Below are positions 1 through 8,017 of a stretch of DNA of 64,000 bases, in pieces. The stretch is from Bradyrhizobium sp. BR 10289. Its GTDB lineage: Bacteria > Pseudomonadota > Alphaproteobacteria > Rhizobiales > Xanthobacteraceae. The position numbers and the translations under genes were made by a program. Every line of letters starts with the position of its first letter. Positions within the stretch are counted from its first letter, which is position 1. The notes beneath the pieces were generated by a model. The model was not told the origin of the DNA and did not search any database. It worked only from the letters and a program-made list of their open reading frames with translations. The stretch spans positions 82,782 through 146,781 of the forward strand of contig NZ_JACOFR010000021.1 of the NCBI RefSeq assembly GCF_019455385.1, read 5' to 3'.

Positions 1-509
1 CCAATGACGGCCTGTTCTTCCCGCTCCCGGAGCCCTTGATTCAGGGCCCGGCGACGCGCGTGATGAGCTTGCGCGACGGCACCAAGAAAATGTCGAAATC
101 GGATGCCTCCGACAATTCGCGCATCAACCTCACGGACGATGCCGACACCATCGCGCAGAAGATCCGCAAGGCGAAGACCGATCCGGAGCCGTTGCCGTCG
201 GAGGAAAAGGGCCTGGAAGCGCGTCCCGAGGCCGACAATCTCGTCGGCATCTTCGCCGCGCTCTCCGGCCGCGCCAAGTCGGACGTGCTGCGCGAATTCG
301 GGGGCGGCCAGTTCTCCAGCTTCAAGAACGCGCTGGCCGAGCTGTGCGTGACAAAGCTCGCGCCGATCGCCGGCGAGATGAAGCGCCTCGTCGCCGACCC
401 CGGCCATATCGACACGATCCTCAACGAGGGTTCCGACCGGGCTCGCGCGCTCGCCGATGAGACCATGAAGCTCTCGAAGGACATCGTCGGCTTCATCCGC
501 CGGCGCTGA
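1..509 (+). CDS. trpS: Tryptophan--tRNA ligase, C-terminal part (5' end outside window)
   Basis: This is the 3' part of a class I aminoacyl-tRNA synthetase that charges tRNA-Trp in the cytoplasm. The reading frame is open from the window edge (first full codon at base 3). It contains the segment GPATRVMSLRDGTKKMSKSD; the KMSKS ATP-binding signature lies at 87-101. After it come the usual TrpS features: 'SDNSRINLTDD', a helical segment with 'TDPEP', and an anticodon-binding helical C-terminus ending 'DIVGFIRRR'. About 168 residues are visible, roughly half of a typical 330-350 residue enzyme, so the Rossmann core with HIGH is upstream. The stop is followed by a hairpin at 551-573. Identification is by motif and domain order. 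Confidence 0.93.
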   Translation, partial: NDGLFFPLPEPLIQGPATRVMSLRDGTKKMSKSDASDNSRINLTDDADTIAQKIRKAKTDPEPLPSEEKGLEARPEADNLVGIFAALSGRAKSDVLREFGGGQFSSFKNALAELCVTKLAPIAGEMKRLVADPGHIDTILNEGSDRARALADETMKLSKDIVGFIRRR

Positions 510-550
510 AGCGCGTTCGCGAACCGGCCTGCGCCGCAGCGCCGGCCGCT

Positions 551-573
551 TCCCTCTCCCAAAGCAAGAGGGA
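551..573 (+). terminator. Hairpin after trpS (possible terminator)
   Basis: Inverted repeat TCCCTCT (551-557) and AGAGGGA (567-573) with a 9-nt loop, 42 bp after the trpS stop. There is no T-run, so intrinsic termination is uncertain. The arm sequence resembles the CTCTCCC repeat family found elsewhere in the window, so it may be a repeat remnant. Confidence 0.35.
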
Positions 574-611
574 GTGTGGCAGCATGCCGGCCGTGCACAT
601 CCGGGATAGGC

Positions 612-1106
612 ATGACCAGCAAGCGACTTTGCTTCGAGCCGGGTCACAAGCCCAAATGCCTCGTCATCGTCGACGACACCGCCGAATGGGATCGCGCGGT
701 GTATTATGCCAGCCGCTGGGCGATCCGTGCCGGCGGCGGCGTGGTGCTGCTGCGCATCATCGAGCCTGACGCACAGAGCCAGGAATGGCTGGGCGTCGCC
801 GACATCATGCGCGCGGAAGCGATTGAAGCAGCGGAGGCCGCGCTCGACCGTGCCGCCGGGAGGGCCAACGGCATCGCGGCAATCACGCCGGAGCGCGTGA
901 TCCGCGAAGGTGCCGCGATGGAACAGCTGCTGGCGGTGATCGACGAGGACACTGACATCGGCATGCTGGTGATCGCCGCCAGCCCCGGGGCGGAAGGACC
1001 AGGGCCGTGGGTGGCGCTGCTCGCGCATGAACTCGGCACGTTCCCGGTGCCGGTGACGATCATTTCGGGGGCATTGAGTGACGAAAGCGTGGATTCGCTG
1101 TCGTAG
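612..1106 (+). CDS. Universal stress protein (UspA-like) family
   Basis: A 164-residue cytoplasmic protein with the USP alpha/beta fold. A beta strand 'KCLVIVDDT' near the N-terminus is followed by a helix with 'AVYYASRWAIRAGGGVVLLRI', a central helix rich in Ala/Glu, and 'IGMLVIAASPG' then 'VPVTIISG' at the end. The nucleotide-binding glycine loop of ATP-binding USPs (G-2x-G-9x-G-S/T) is not clear, so ATP binding is doubtful. I chose the ATG at 612 because it precedes the domain directly. A GTG 36 bp upstream is possible, and the ribosome site is weak in both cases. Adjacent to trpS in the same direction. The molecular role is not predictable beyond a stress-linked family. Confidence 0.75.
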   Translation: MTSKRLCFEPGHKPKCLVIVDDTAEWDRAVYYASRWAIRAGGGVVLLRIIEPDAQSQEWLGVADIMRAEAIEAAEAALDRAAGRANGIAAITPERVIREGAAMEQLLAVIDEDTDIGMLVIAASPGAEGPGPWVALLAHELGTFPVPVTIISGALSDESVDSLS

Positions 1107-1112
1107 GCTCGT

Positions 1113-1150
1113 CCCTCACCTCTCCCCGCAGGTGGGGCGAGGGAGAAGGG
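1113..1150. repeat. Short copy of CTCTCCC/GGGAGAG palindromic repeat (family A)
   Basis: The sequence CTCACCTCTCCCCGCAGG and its near complement form an imperfect hairpin directly after the stress-protein gene. Related and larger copies lie at 5641-5789, 26973-27088 and 49976-50101. All are intergenic. The other strand could serve as a weak terminator. Confidence 0.6.
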
Positions 1151-1275
1151 AGCGCCTAACCCGCTGATATAACGATGGAAGCCCCTCCGCTCCCCTTGAC
1201 CGTGCGTTCGCCATCGCCATCTGCTAGGGAATAGGGCACGCGCCGGCCTTGAACCGGCGACGTCTGGAGAAAACC

Positions 1276-1845
1276 ATGTTCATTCAAACCGAAGCCACTC
1301 CCAATCCCGCCACGCTGAAGTTCATTCCCGGCCGCGTCGTGTCCGATGGCAGCCCGATCGAATTTTCGAGCCGAGAAGCCGCTGGCCGTTCGCCGCTCGC
1401 GGAAAAGCTGTTCGACGTGCCCGGCGTCACCGGCGTGTTCTATGGATCGGATTTCATCACCGTGACCAAGGCGGACGGTGAATGGCAGCAGCTCAAGCCC
1501 GCGATCCTCGGCGCCATCATGGAGCACTACATGTCCGGCGCGCCGCTGCTCGCCGACGGTGCGGCCACCAGCGACGTCGATCTCGACGACGAGGACGAGT
1601 TCTTCGACGAGTCCGATGCCGAGACGGTCGACATGATCAAGGATCTGATCGAGACGCGCGTGCGGCCGGCCGTCGCAAACGACGGCGGCGACATCACCTT
1701 CCGCGGCTTCAAGGACGGCATCGTCTATCTCAACATGAAGGGCGCCTGTTCCGGCTGCCCGTCCTCGACCGCGACCCTGCAGCACGGCATCCAGAACCTG
1801 CTCAAGCACTTCGTGCCCGACGTCGTCGAAGTCCGGCCGATGTGA
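1276..1845 (+). CDS. NifU-like Fe-S cluster scaffold/carrier (Nfu type)
   Basis: A 189-residue protein with two domains. The N-terminal Nfu domain (about 1-90) begins MFIQTEATPNPATLKFIPG, the hallmark of mitochondrial and alphaproteobacterial Nfu proteins. The C-terminal NifU-like domain (about 110-185) carries 'GACSGCPSS'; Cys158 and Cys161 form the CxxC that holds a cluster between two subunits. The family transfers Fe-S clusters to client enzymes in the cytoplasm. An acidic linker (DVDLDDEDEFFDESDAE) joins the domains. The ATG at 1276 has a GGAGA ribosome site at 1266-1270 and gives the conserved N-terminus. It stands alone between a stress-protein gene and an opposite-strand chemoreceptor. 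Miab, encoded 5 kb away, is a plausible Fe-S client, but no specific pairing is shown. Confidence 0.9.
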   Translation: MFIQTEATPNPATLKFIPGRVVSDGSPIEFSSREAAGRSPLAEKLFDVPGVTGVFYGSDFITVTKADGEWQQLKPAILGAIMEHYMSGAPLLADGAATSDVDLDDEDEFFDESDAETVDMIKDLIETRVRPAVANDGGDITFRGFKDGIVYLNMKGACSGCPSSTATLQHGIQNLLKHFVPDVVEVRPM

Positions 1846-1858
1846 CGACGAAGTCGAT

Positions 1859-1950
1859 CATTCCGGGATGGTGCGCCAGCACCAGACCCGGAATCTCGGG
1901 ATTCTCAGGCGCGCAGCATCGCTCGATGCGTCGCATCGCCCCGGATGACG
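1859..1950. repeat. Degenerate copy of ATTCCGGG/CCCGGAAT palindromic repeat (family B)
   Basis: The stretch between the Nfu gene and the convergent chemoreceptor gene contains ATTCCGGGATGG, then GACCCGGAATC, GATTCTC and GCATCGCCCCGGATGACG. These match the intact element at 62996-63098 in order and spacing, but with decayed pairing. It lies between two convergent stop codons. Confidence 0.6.
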
Positions 1951-1954
1951 CGAA

Positions 1955-3640
1955 CTACACCCCCCGACCGATGCTCGCGGCCTCTTCCGCGGCCGTACGC
2001 ATGTTCGCCGACATTTCCTGGGTCACCGTGCTCTGCTCCTCGACGGCGGCGGCCGTTGTGGACACGTACTCGCTGACGCCCTGAATCGCGCTCTTGATTG
2101 CATCCAGAGCTCCGACGACGTCGGCCGAGATGCCGTTCAGATTACCGATCTCCTGCTCGATCCGGTCCGCGGCCTGCTTGGCCTGATTAGCGAGATTCTT
2201 GACCTCCGAGGCGACCACCGCAAATCCGCGACCGGCCTCGCCAGCGCGCGCGGACTCGATCGTCGCGTTCAACGCCAGCAGATTGATCTGACCGGTAATG
2301 TCGCCGATCAATTGCACTATCGTGCTCATCGATTCCGCCGCTTGCGTTAGCCGTTGCGCCTGCTGGTCGGCCGCCTCGACCCGATCGACCGCGCTCGAGG
2401 CGGTCTCGCGCGATCGCGTCATGGCTTCGGCGATCTCGCGCACCGAGCTGTTGAGCTCCTCGGCGCCGGCGGCGACCGATTCCATCATGTTACGCACCTT
2501 CTCGCTGCGTTTGCGCGCGACGACCTGCGCGGTGGTATCGGAGGCGTATTTCACGATTTTGAACGGCTTGCCATTGAGATCGCGGATCGGGTTGTAGGAG
2601 GCCTGAATCCAGACCTCGCGGCCGCCCTTGCCGACGCGCCGATATTCGCCGGACTGGAATTCACCGGCGTTCAGCCTGGCCCAGAAGGCGCGATAGGCTT
2701 CGCCCCCGCGCTCGTCTGCGTCGACGAACATGCTGTGATGACGGCCCACGATTTCCGGGAGCGAGTAGCCGAGCGCATGCAGGAAATTCTGATTGGCGGT
2801 CAGAATCCTGCCCTCCATGTCGAACTCGATCACGGCCTGTGACTTGCCGATCGCCTCGATCTGCCCGGCGAAATTCGCGTTCATCAGCTTTTGTGCGGTG
2901 ACATCGGTAGCGAACTTCACCACCTTGAACGGCCTGCCCGCATCGTCGAGGATCGGATTGTACGATGCGAGGATCCAGATTTCCTTAGCCCCCTTGCCGA
3001 ACCGCTTGTACTCGCCGGACCGGAACTCGCCGCGGGCAAGTCCTGACCAAAGCTCGCGATAGGCGGCGCTGTCGCGCTCGTCGGCGCTCACGAACATGCT
3101 GTGGTGCTTGCCCTGGATCTCGTCGAGCCGGTAGCCCGTCGTGCTCAGGAAATTCTCATTCGCCGTGATGATGCTGCCATCGAGAGTGAATTCGATCACC
3201 GCCTGGGCGCGGCTGATCGCAGAGATCTTTCCGGCGTCTTCCAGGCTGCGGATCTTGCGCGCTGTGATGTCGGTCGCGAACTTGACGACCTTCACGGGTT
3301 TGCCGGCTGTATCGGTGATCGGATTGTAGGACGCCTGGATCCAGATCTCGCGGCCGCCCTTTCCGAGCCGCTTGTACGCGGCGGTTTGATATTCACCCCG
3401 GCCAAGCCGATTCCAGAACTCGCGATAGGCTGCGCTGTCCCGCTCCTCGGGCACCACGAACAGGGAATGGTGCTTGCCGGCGATCTCGTCCAGCCGGTAA
3501 CCCATTGTGTTCAGAAAATTCTGGTTGGCGGTGATGATGGTGCCGTCGAGATTGAATTCGATGATGGCCTGAGATCTCGACAATGCGCTGACCTGGGCCA
3601 TGGCCTCTCGGGCCAACGACCAACGTTTCCAGAATGACAT
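1955..3640 (-). CDS. Soluble methyl-accepting chemotaxis protein with three tandem PAS domains
   Basis: A 561-residue protein without a signal peptide or membrane segment, so a cytoplasmic chemoreceptor-like transducer. Three near-identical PAS/PAC units of about 122 residues follow one another (about 20-130, 142-252, 264-374). Each has 'QAVIEF..DG.I.TAN..FL...GY' and 'EIWIQASYNPI.D..GKPFKVVKFATD'. The last ~180 residues are an MCP signalling coiled coil with the conserved tip 'NLLALNATIESARAGEAGRG', which contacts CheA/CheW. There is no HAMP domain. The architecture resembles BdlA/Aer-like receptors that sense redox or small ligands; no heme or flavin residues can be assigned with confidence. 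The high similarity of the three PAS units suggests recent internal duplication. No che genes lie in this window. A perfect 16-bp palindrome sits 60 bp upstream. Confidence 0.88.
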   Translation of the reverse strand: MSFWKRWSLAREAMAQVSALSRSQAIIEFNLDGTIITANQNFLNTMGYRLDEIAGKHHSLFVVPEERDSAAYREFWNRLGRGEYQTAAYKRLGKGGREIWIQASYNPITDTAGKPVKVVKFATDITARKIRSLEDAGKISAISRAQAVIEFTLDGSIITANENFLSTTGYRLDEIQGKHHSMFVSADERDSAAYRELWSGLARGEFRSGEYKRFGKGAKEIWILASYNPILDDAGRPFKVVKFATDVTAQKLMNANFAGQIEAIGKSQAVIEFDMEGRILTANQNFLHALGYSLPEIVGRHHSMFVDADERGGEAYRAFWARLNAGEFQSGEYRRVGKGGREVWIQASYNPIRDLNGKPFKIVKYASDTTAQVVARKRSEKVRNMMESVAAGAEELNSSVREIAEAMTRSRETASSAVDRVEAADQQAQRLTQAAESMSTIVQLIGDITGQINLLALNATIESARAGEAGRGFAVVASEVKNLANQAKQAADRIEQEIGNLNGISADVVGALDAIKSAIQGVSEYVSTTAAAVEEQSTVTQEMSANMRTAAEEAASIGRGV

Positions 3641-3696
3641 TCATTGCAACCTTTCAAGGCACGCCCCGGATGGTACCTGTTACGTCGCAGCGCACC

Positions 3697-3720
3697 ATTC
3701 GGATCTCGCGAGATCCAAAT
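3697..3720. promoter_or_regulatory. 24-bp near-perfect palindrome between the chemoreceptor gene and tsaB
   Basis: The core GGATCTCGCGAGATCC (3701-3716) is a perfect 16-bp palindrome. The flanks ATT/AAT extend it to 24 bp with one mismatched pair. It lies 57-80 bp upstream of the chemoreceptor start in a 305-bp divergent intergenic region (3641-3945). It could be an operator for a dimeric regulator or an RNA hairpin. In the rest of that gap I see no gene, tRNA or convincing promoter hexamers. Confidence 0.45.
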
Positions 3721-3945
3721 CGGCCGGAAGGTCTCAGTCCGTGGTGAACCTTCCCTTAAGATGACGAACTTTCGATGGTTTAAAGGTTGCAGAGTTGCGG
3801 ATGGAGCAATCGTCTGCAAAAAGGGGCACGCATGAAGCGTTGACCATCTTCGCTGCCACGTAGAATTACGTAGCCGGTCATGGCCATGTCGAGAAAGCCA
3901 AACTAGGGCTGGTTTGAACGGTGCCCAACCGACTAAGCTGATTCG

Positions 3946-4638
3946 ATGCTGATCCTTGCCATCGATACTGCGCTCGACGCGTGCGCGGCCGCCGTTCTGG
4001 ACACCGAGTCCGGTGAGCTCCTTGCGCAGGAATCGCAGCTGATGAAGCGCGGTCACGCCGAGGCGTTGATGCCGATGATTGCGCGCGTGATGCAATCGGC
4101 GAATCTCGCCTTCACTTCGCTCGACCGCATCGCCGTCACCGCCGGACCCGGCAGCTTTACCGGCCTGCGGGTCGGCATTTCCGCCGCGCGCGGCCTTGCG
4201 CTCGCGGCGAAACGGCCGGCCGTCGGCGTGACGACACTGTCGGCCTATGCCGCGACCATCGTCGGCCAAAGCGGCACGGCGCCGGTGATCTCCGCGATCG
4301 ACGCGCGGCACGATCACGTCTATTTCCAGATCGTCGCGGGTGACGGCAGCCAGTTGGTGCGGCCAGGCGTCGCCTCCATCGACGACGCCATCGCGGCCTC
4401 GCAATTCGGCGCGCCGCATCTGGTCGGCAATGCTGCAAACATCCTCGCCGGTCGCTGGCCGAAGGATGGGCCGCAGCCTGTGACGGTCGACGCGCCGCCC
4501 GCGCCCGACATCAGCTGGGTCGCATGGCTTGGTGCCGCGGCCAATCCCGAGACGAATCCGGCGCGGCCGTTCTATCTGAAGGCGCCCGACGCCAAGCCGG
4601 CGGCGCTGCCGCCGCTCGCACAAGCCGCAAGCTCATGA
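3946..4638 (+). CDS. tsaB: tRNA threonylcarbamoyladenosine (t6A37) synthesis protein TsaB
   Basis: A 230-residue ASKHA-fold protein that partners TsaD and TsaE in making the t6A37 modification of ANN-decoding tRNAs. It begins MLILAIDTALDACAAAVLD, the conserved N-terminal strand pair. It carries the hallmark GPGSFTGLRVG at about residues 67-77 and 'ISAIDARHDHVYF' in the second half. The length matches the family (about 220-235). It overlaps rimI by the ATGATG/TGA junction at 4635-4638, the usual tsaB-rimI coupling. TsaE is encoded at 52835 as a fusion protein; TsaD and TsaC are not in this window. No strong ribosome site precedes the ATG. Confidence 0.93.
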   Translation: MLILAIDTALDACAAAVLDTESGELLAQESQLMKRGHAEALMPMIARVMQSANLAFTSLDRIAVTAGPGSFTGLRVGISAARGLALAAKRPAVGVTTLSAYAATIVGQSGTAPVISAIDARHDHVYFQIVAGDGSQLVRPGVASIDDAIAASQFGAPHLVGNAANILAGRWPKDGPQPVTVDAPPAPDISWVAWLGAAANPETNPARPFYLKAPDAKPAALPPLAQAASS

Positions 4639-5120
4639 TGCGATGGCTTTCGGAATGGTGGCGCGGCGGCACAGCCGCCGTCGAGCCCGCCTCCGCGCGC
4701 GACGCCGCGCGGCTCGCACAGCTCCACGGTGCCTCCTTCGCGCATGGCTGGGGCGAAGGCGAATTCGAGAGCATGATCAGCGAACCCAACACGCTGGTGC
4801 AGCGGCTGCGGCTTGGCCGCAAGACGATCGGCTTTGCGGTGTCGCGGATCGGCGCGGACGAGGCGGAGATTCTCTCGATCGCGGTCGACCGGGCCCAGCG
4901 CGGCCACGGCCTGTCCCGCACGCTGCTGATGACCCATCTCGGTCATCTCGCGGGGCGCGGCGTACGCACGATATTTCTCGAAGTCGAGGAGAATAACCAG
5001 CCGGCGCGGCGCCTCTACGACAGGGCCGGATTCATGGTGGTCGGACGCCGCGAACGCTACTATAAGCAGCCCAACGGGGAACAGTTGAACGCCCTTCTGA
5101 TGCGACGTGACTTGTCGTAA
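4635..5120 (+). CDS. rimI: Ribosomal protein S18-alanine N-acetyltransferase (GNAT)
   Basis: A 161-residue GNAT acetyltransferase expected to acetylate the N-terminal alanine of ribosomal protein S18. It has the acetyl-CoA loop 'RAQRGHGLSRTLL' (Gln88-Arg89-Gly90-x-Gly92) and the RimI-type segment 'LEVEENNQPARRLYDRAGF' with the Tyr general acid. The ATG at 4635 overlaps the tsaB stop codon, which implies translational coupling, and the N-terminal block reaches into the domain within 15 residues. The context tsaB-rimI-fur is common in alphaproteobacteria and supports the name. Other targets are possible, since GNAT specificity cannot be read from sequence. Confidence 0.87.
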   Translation: MMRWLSEWWRGGTAAVEPASARDAARLAQLHGASFAHGWGEGEFESMISEPNTLVQRLRLGRKTIGFAVSRIGADEAEILSIAVDRAQRGHGLSRTLLMTHLGHLAGRGVRTIFLEVEENNQPARRLYDRAGFMVVGRRERYYKQPNGEQLNALLMRRDLS

Positions 5121-5158
5121 TATTGATGGCAGAAAGCGCCCCGTCAGGCAGACAACAC

Positions 5159-5614
5159 ATGACTGGACTTAAAGCTTCCGCCGCATCCAAGGCCTCGGGT
5201 ATCGAGGCGCGCTGTGCCGCCACCGGCATGCGCATGACCGAACAGCGCCGCGTCATCGCGCGCGTGCTGGCGGAGGCTGTCGATCATCCCGATGTCGAGG
5301 AATTGTACCGGCGCTGCGTCGCCGTCGACGACAAGATCTCGATCTCGACCGTGTATCGCACCGTCAAGCTGTTCGAGGATGCCGGCATCATCGAGCGCCA
5401 TGATTTCCGCGAGGGCCGCGCGCGCTACGAGACGATGCGCGACAGCCATCACGACCACCTCATCAATCTGCGCGACGGCAAGGTGATCGAGTTCACCTCC
5501 GAGGAGATCGAGAAGCTCCAGGCGGAGATCGCCCGCAAGCTCGGCTACAAGCTGGTCGATCACCGGCTCGAGCTCTACTGCGTTCCGCTCGACGACGACA
5601 AGCCGACGAATTGA
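5159..5614 (+). CDS. fur: Fur-family metalloregulator (Fur/Mur type)
   Basis: A 151-residue winged-helix repressor. The DNA-binding half holds 'GMRMTEQRRVIARVLAEA' and 'ISISTVYRTVKLFEDAGII'. The dimerisation half has the metal ligand stretch 'HHDHLINLRDGKVIEF'. Gammaproteobacterial Fur has CxxC at the 'LINLRDGK' position; this protein lacks it, as rhizobial Fur/Mur proteins do. Those proteins sense manganese as well as iron. In B. japonicum, Fur binds the irr promoter, and such a site occurs 29 kb away at 34828-34850. Start choice: ATG 5159 is nearest the domain, while ATG 5126 would add 11 residues; neither has a strong ribosome site. It is 38 bp after rimI, probably co-transcribed. Confidence 0.9.
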   Translation: MTGLKASAASKASGIEARCAATGMRMTEQRRVIARVLAEAVDHPDVEELYRRCVAVDDKISISTVYRTVKLFEDAGIIERHDFREGRARYETMRDSHHDHLINLRDGKVIEFTSEEIEKLQAEIARKLGYKLVDHRLELYCVPLDDDKPTN

Positions 5615-5640
5615 TGAAGGGATCTTTCGGCGAGTTCTCT

Positions 5641-5789
5641 TCACCTCTCCCCGTCGGGGAGAGGTCGATTTGCGCCTGGCGCTGCGAAGCATCGTCCAGT
5701 GCAAATCGGGTGAGGGGACTCAGGTCCCACGAGAAAGCTGATCCCCTCACCCGGCGCTTCGCGCCGACCTCTCCCTCCGGGAGAGGTGA
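5641..5789. repeat. Large composite copy of repeat family A
   Basis: The outer arms TCACCTCTCCC (5641-5651) and GGGAGAGGTGA (5779-5789) are perfect 11-bp complements. Inside are a second hairpin, CTCTCCCCGTCGGGGAGAG, and the complementary pair GGGTGAGGGG/CCCCTCACCC. The whole 149-bp element could fold into a cruciform or a branched RNA. Its right arm supplies the GTG proposed as the start of the next gene. Confidence 0.75.
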
Positions 5790-6493
5790 CACCGTCCGCG
5801 ACGCGAGCTGAAGTGCCCCTCGATCTCATCATCTTCGATTGCGACGGTGTGCTCGTGGACAGCGAGGTGATCTCCTGTCAGGCACACGCGAATGCGCTGA
5901 CGCGCCACGGCTATCCAATCACTGCGGCGCAAGTGTCCGCGCGCTTCCTCGGCCGTGCGACAAAACAGGCCAATCTCGAGATCGAGGCCGAACTCGGCCG
6001 CAAGCTGCCCGAGGCCTATCACGGCGATCTCCAGGACGAGCTGTTTCGCGCCTTCGAATCCGACCTCGAGGCGATCCGCGGCATCCACGACGTGCTCGAT
6101 GTGGTGACGCAGGCGGTCTGCGTCGCCTCCAGCGGTTCGCATCAACGCATGCAGGTCAGCCTCGGGAGCACCGGTCTCCACGAGCGCTTCGCGCCGCACA
6201 TCTTCTCGTCCTCGCAGGTGAGGAACGGCAAGCCGGCGCCGGACCTGTTTTTGTTCGCAGCCAGGGAAATGGGCGTGCCGCCCGAGCGCTGCGTCGTGAT
6301 CGAGGACAGCCTGGCCGGCATTGCCGGAGCGCGGGCAGCGGGCATGAAGGTGTTCGGCTTTTACGGGGGCAGCCATTGCGGGGCCGGCCATGCAGAGACC
6401 CTGCGTCAGGCCGGCGCCGACCTGACCTTCTCGGACATGCATCAGCTGCCGGAGCTGGTTAGGCGGGTCGCAGCGGACGCCCTGACGGGCTGA
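5786..6493 (+). CDS. HAD-superfamily hydrolase (beta-phosphoglucomutase/phosphatase-like)
   Basis: A 235-residue haloacid dehalogenase-type phosphohydrolase. It has all four motifs: motif I 'IIFDCDGVLVDSE' (nucleophile and acid/base Asp), motif II 'CVASSGSHQRMQ' (Ser), motif III Lys in 'GKPAPDLFLFAA', and motif IV 'VIEDSLAGIAGARAAGM'. The helical cap between motifs I and II is the C1 alpha-helical type, as in sugar-phosphate phosphatases and beta-phosphoglucomutase. The substrate cannot be assigned. The start is uncertain: GTG 5786 lies within a repeat arm, and GTG 5813 would begin nine codons before motif I. The gene stands between fur and miaB, with repeats upstream and 125 unremarkable bases downstream. 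Confidence 0.85.
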   Translation: MTPSATRAEVPLDLIIFDCDGVLVDSEVISCQAHANALTRHGYPITAAQVSARFLGRATKQANLEIEAELGRKLPEAYHGDLQDELFRAFESDLEAIRGIHDVLDVVTQAVCVASSGSHQRMQVSLGSTGLHERFAPHIFSSSQVRNGKPAPDLFLFAAREMGVPPERCVVIEDSLAGIAGARAAGMKVFGFYGGSHCGAGHAETLRQAGADLTFSDMHQLPELVRRVAADALTG

Positions 6494-6618
6494 ATCCGGC
6501 GCCAAACCGCGCGATTCCGGCAGTCGCCGCCCGGAACGCGCCTTTTGACCCCCATTCGCTGGATTTTCGGCTCTCCAGCCTATATCTGAGGGCCGTCCTC
6601 CACCTCAATTCGGGTTCC

Positions 6619-8013
6619 ATGACGCCGCCGCGCAAGCTGCACATCAAATCATATGGCTGCCAGATGAACGTCTACGATGCCCAGCGCATGGTGGACACAC
6701 TGGCCCCGGAAGGATTCGTGGAGACGGCGAGCCCTGATGACGCCGACCTCGTCATCCTCAACACCTGCCACATCCGCGAGAAGGCTTCCGAGAAGGTCTA
6801 TTCCGAGCTTGGCCGCCTGCGCGTCGCCAAGGACGAAGCGGCGCGCAGCGGCCGGACCATGCAGATCGCGGTCGCCGGCTGCGTGGCGCAGGCCGAAGGC
6901 GGCGAGATCACGCGCCGCGCGCCTGTCGTCGACGTGGTGGTCGGCCCGCAGAGCTATCATCATCTTCCCGAGCTCTTGAGGCGCGCGCGCAACGAAGGCC
7001 GCGCGATCGAGACCGAATTTCCCGCCGCCGACAAGTTCGGCTTCCTCGCCCAGCCGAAGCCCGACGCGATCCGCGCGCGCGGCATTTCCGCGTTCGTCAC
7101 GGTGCAGGAAGGCTGCGACAAGTTCTGTACGTTCTGCGTCGTGCCCTATACGCGCGGCGCCGAAGTCTCGCGTCCCGTCACAAAAATCGTCGACGACGTG
7201 AAGCGGCTTGCCGACAACGGCGTGCGCGAGCTCACGCTGATCGGGCAGAACGTCAACGCCTATCATGGCGAGGGGCCGGACGGAAAAACCTGGACTCTCG
7301 GCCGGCTGCTCGAGCATCTGGCGAAAATTCCCGGCATCGTCCGGCTGCGCTATTCGACCAGCCATCCCCGCGACGTCGATGACAGTCTGATTGCGGCCCA
7401 TCGCGATCTCGACGCGTTGATGCCGTTCGTGCACCTGCCGGTGCAGTCGGGCTCGGACCGGATTCTGGCCGCCATGAACCGCAAACATACCGCCGATGAT
7501 TACCGCAAAGTCATCGATCGTTTCCGGTCAGCGCGCCAAGACATTGCTTTTTCATCAGATTTTATCGTCGGCTTCCCCGGCGAAAGCGAGCAGGATTTTC
7601 TCGCCACTCTCGCGCTTGTCACGCAAATCGGCTACGCTGCGGCGTATTCGTTCAAATACTCCGCCCGGCCGGGAACGCCGGCCGCGGATATGCAGGAGAC
7701 GGTGTCCCCCGCCGAGATGGACCAGCGATTGGAGCGGCTCCAGGAACTGATCGACAGCCAGCAATCGGCCTTCAACAAGGCTGCGATTGGCTCAACGGTC
7801 GACGTACTGTTCGAACGTCCGGCGCGCAAGGACGGCCAGATCGTCGGCCGCACCGCCTTCCTCCAGCCTGCCCATGTAATGGCTTCGCCCGACATCATCG
7901 GACAGATCCTGCCGGTCAGGATCGACATTCTCGAACGCTACAGCTTCCTCGGCGAGCTCGTGACGCCGCGCAATGCGCGCGAGCCCGCTTTATCGCAATC
8001 CATCGGAGCCTGA
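6619..8013 (+). CDS. miaB: tRNA-2-methylthio-N6-isopentenyladenosine(37) methylthiotransferase
   Basis: A 464-residue radical-SAM methylthiotransferase that turns i6A37 into ms2i6A37 in tRNAs. The N-terminal UPF0004 domain holds three cluster cysteines: Cys14 (SYGCQMN), Cys50 (NTCHIRE) and Cys88 (AVAGCVAQ). The radical-SAM cluster ligands are Cys166, Cys170 and Cys173 (EGCDKFCTFCVVPYTRG). 'TLIGQNVNAY' and 'HLPVQSGS' are MiaB signatures, and a C-terminal TRAM domain follows from about residue 385. The length fits the family. The next gene, phoH, starts 5 bp after the stop, so miaB-phoH-ybeY-corC-lnt is probably one transcription unit, a widespread arrangement. Confidence 0.95.
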   Translation: MTPPRKLHIKSYGCQMNVYDAQRMVDTLAPEGFVETASPDDADLVILNTCHIREKASEKVYSELGRLRVAKDEAARSGRTMQIAVAGCVAQAEGGEITRRAPVVDVVVGPQSYHHLPELLRRARNEGRAIETEFPAADKFGFLAQPKPDAIRARGISAFVTVQEGCDKFCTFCVVPYTRGAEVSRPVTKIVDDVKRLADNGVRELTLIGQNVNAYHGEGPDGKTWTLGRLLEHLAKIPGIVRLRYSTSHPRDVDDSLIAAHRDLDALMPFVHLPVQSGSDRILAAMNRKHTADDYRKVIDRFRSARQDIAFSSDFIVGFPGESEQDFLATLALVTQIGYAAAYSFKYSARPGTPAADMQETVSPAEMDQRLERLQELIDSQQSAFNKAAIGSTVDVLFERPARKDGQIVGRTAFLQPAHVMASPDIIGQILPVRIDILERYSFLGELVTPRNAREPALSQSIGA

Positions 8014-8017
8014 ACCC

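Noticed and set aside
41..622. Long minus-strand open frames opposite trpS, infB, pnp, addA and other genes
   Set aside because: They are mirror frames of GC-rich coding DNA; their translations are Arg/His/Asp-rich and contain no domain.
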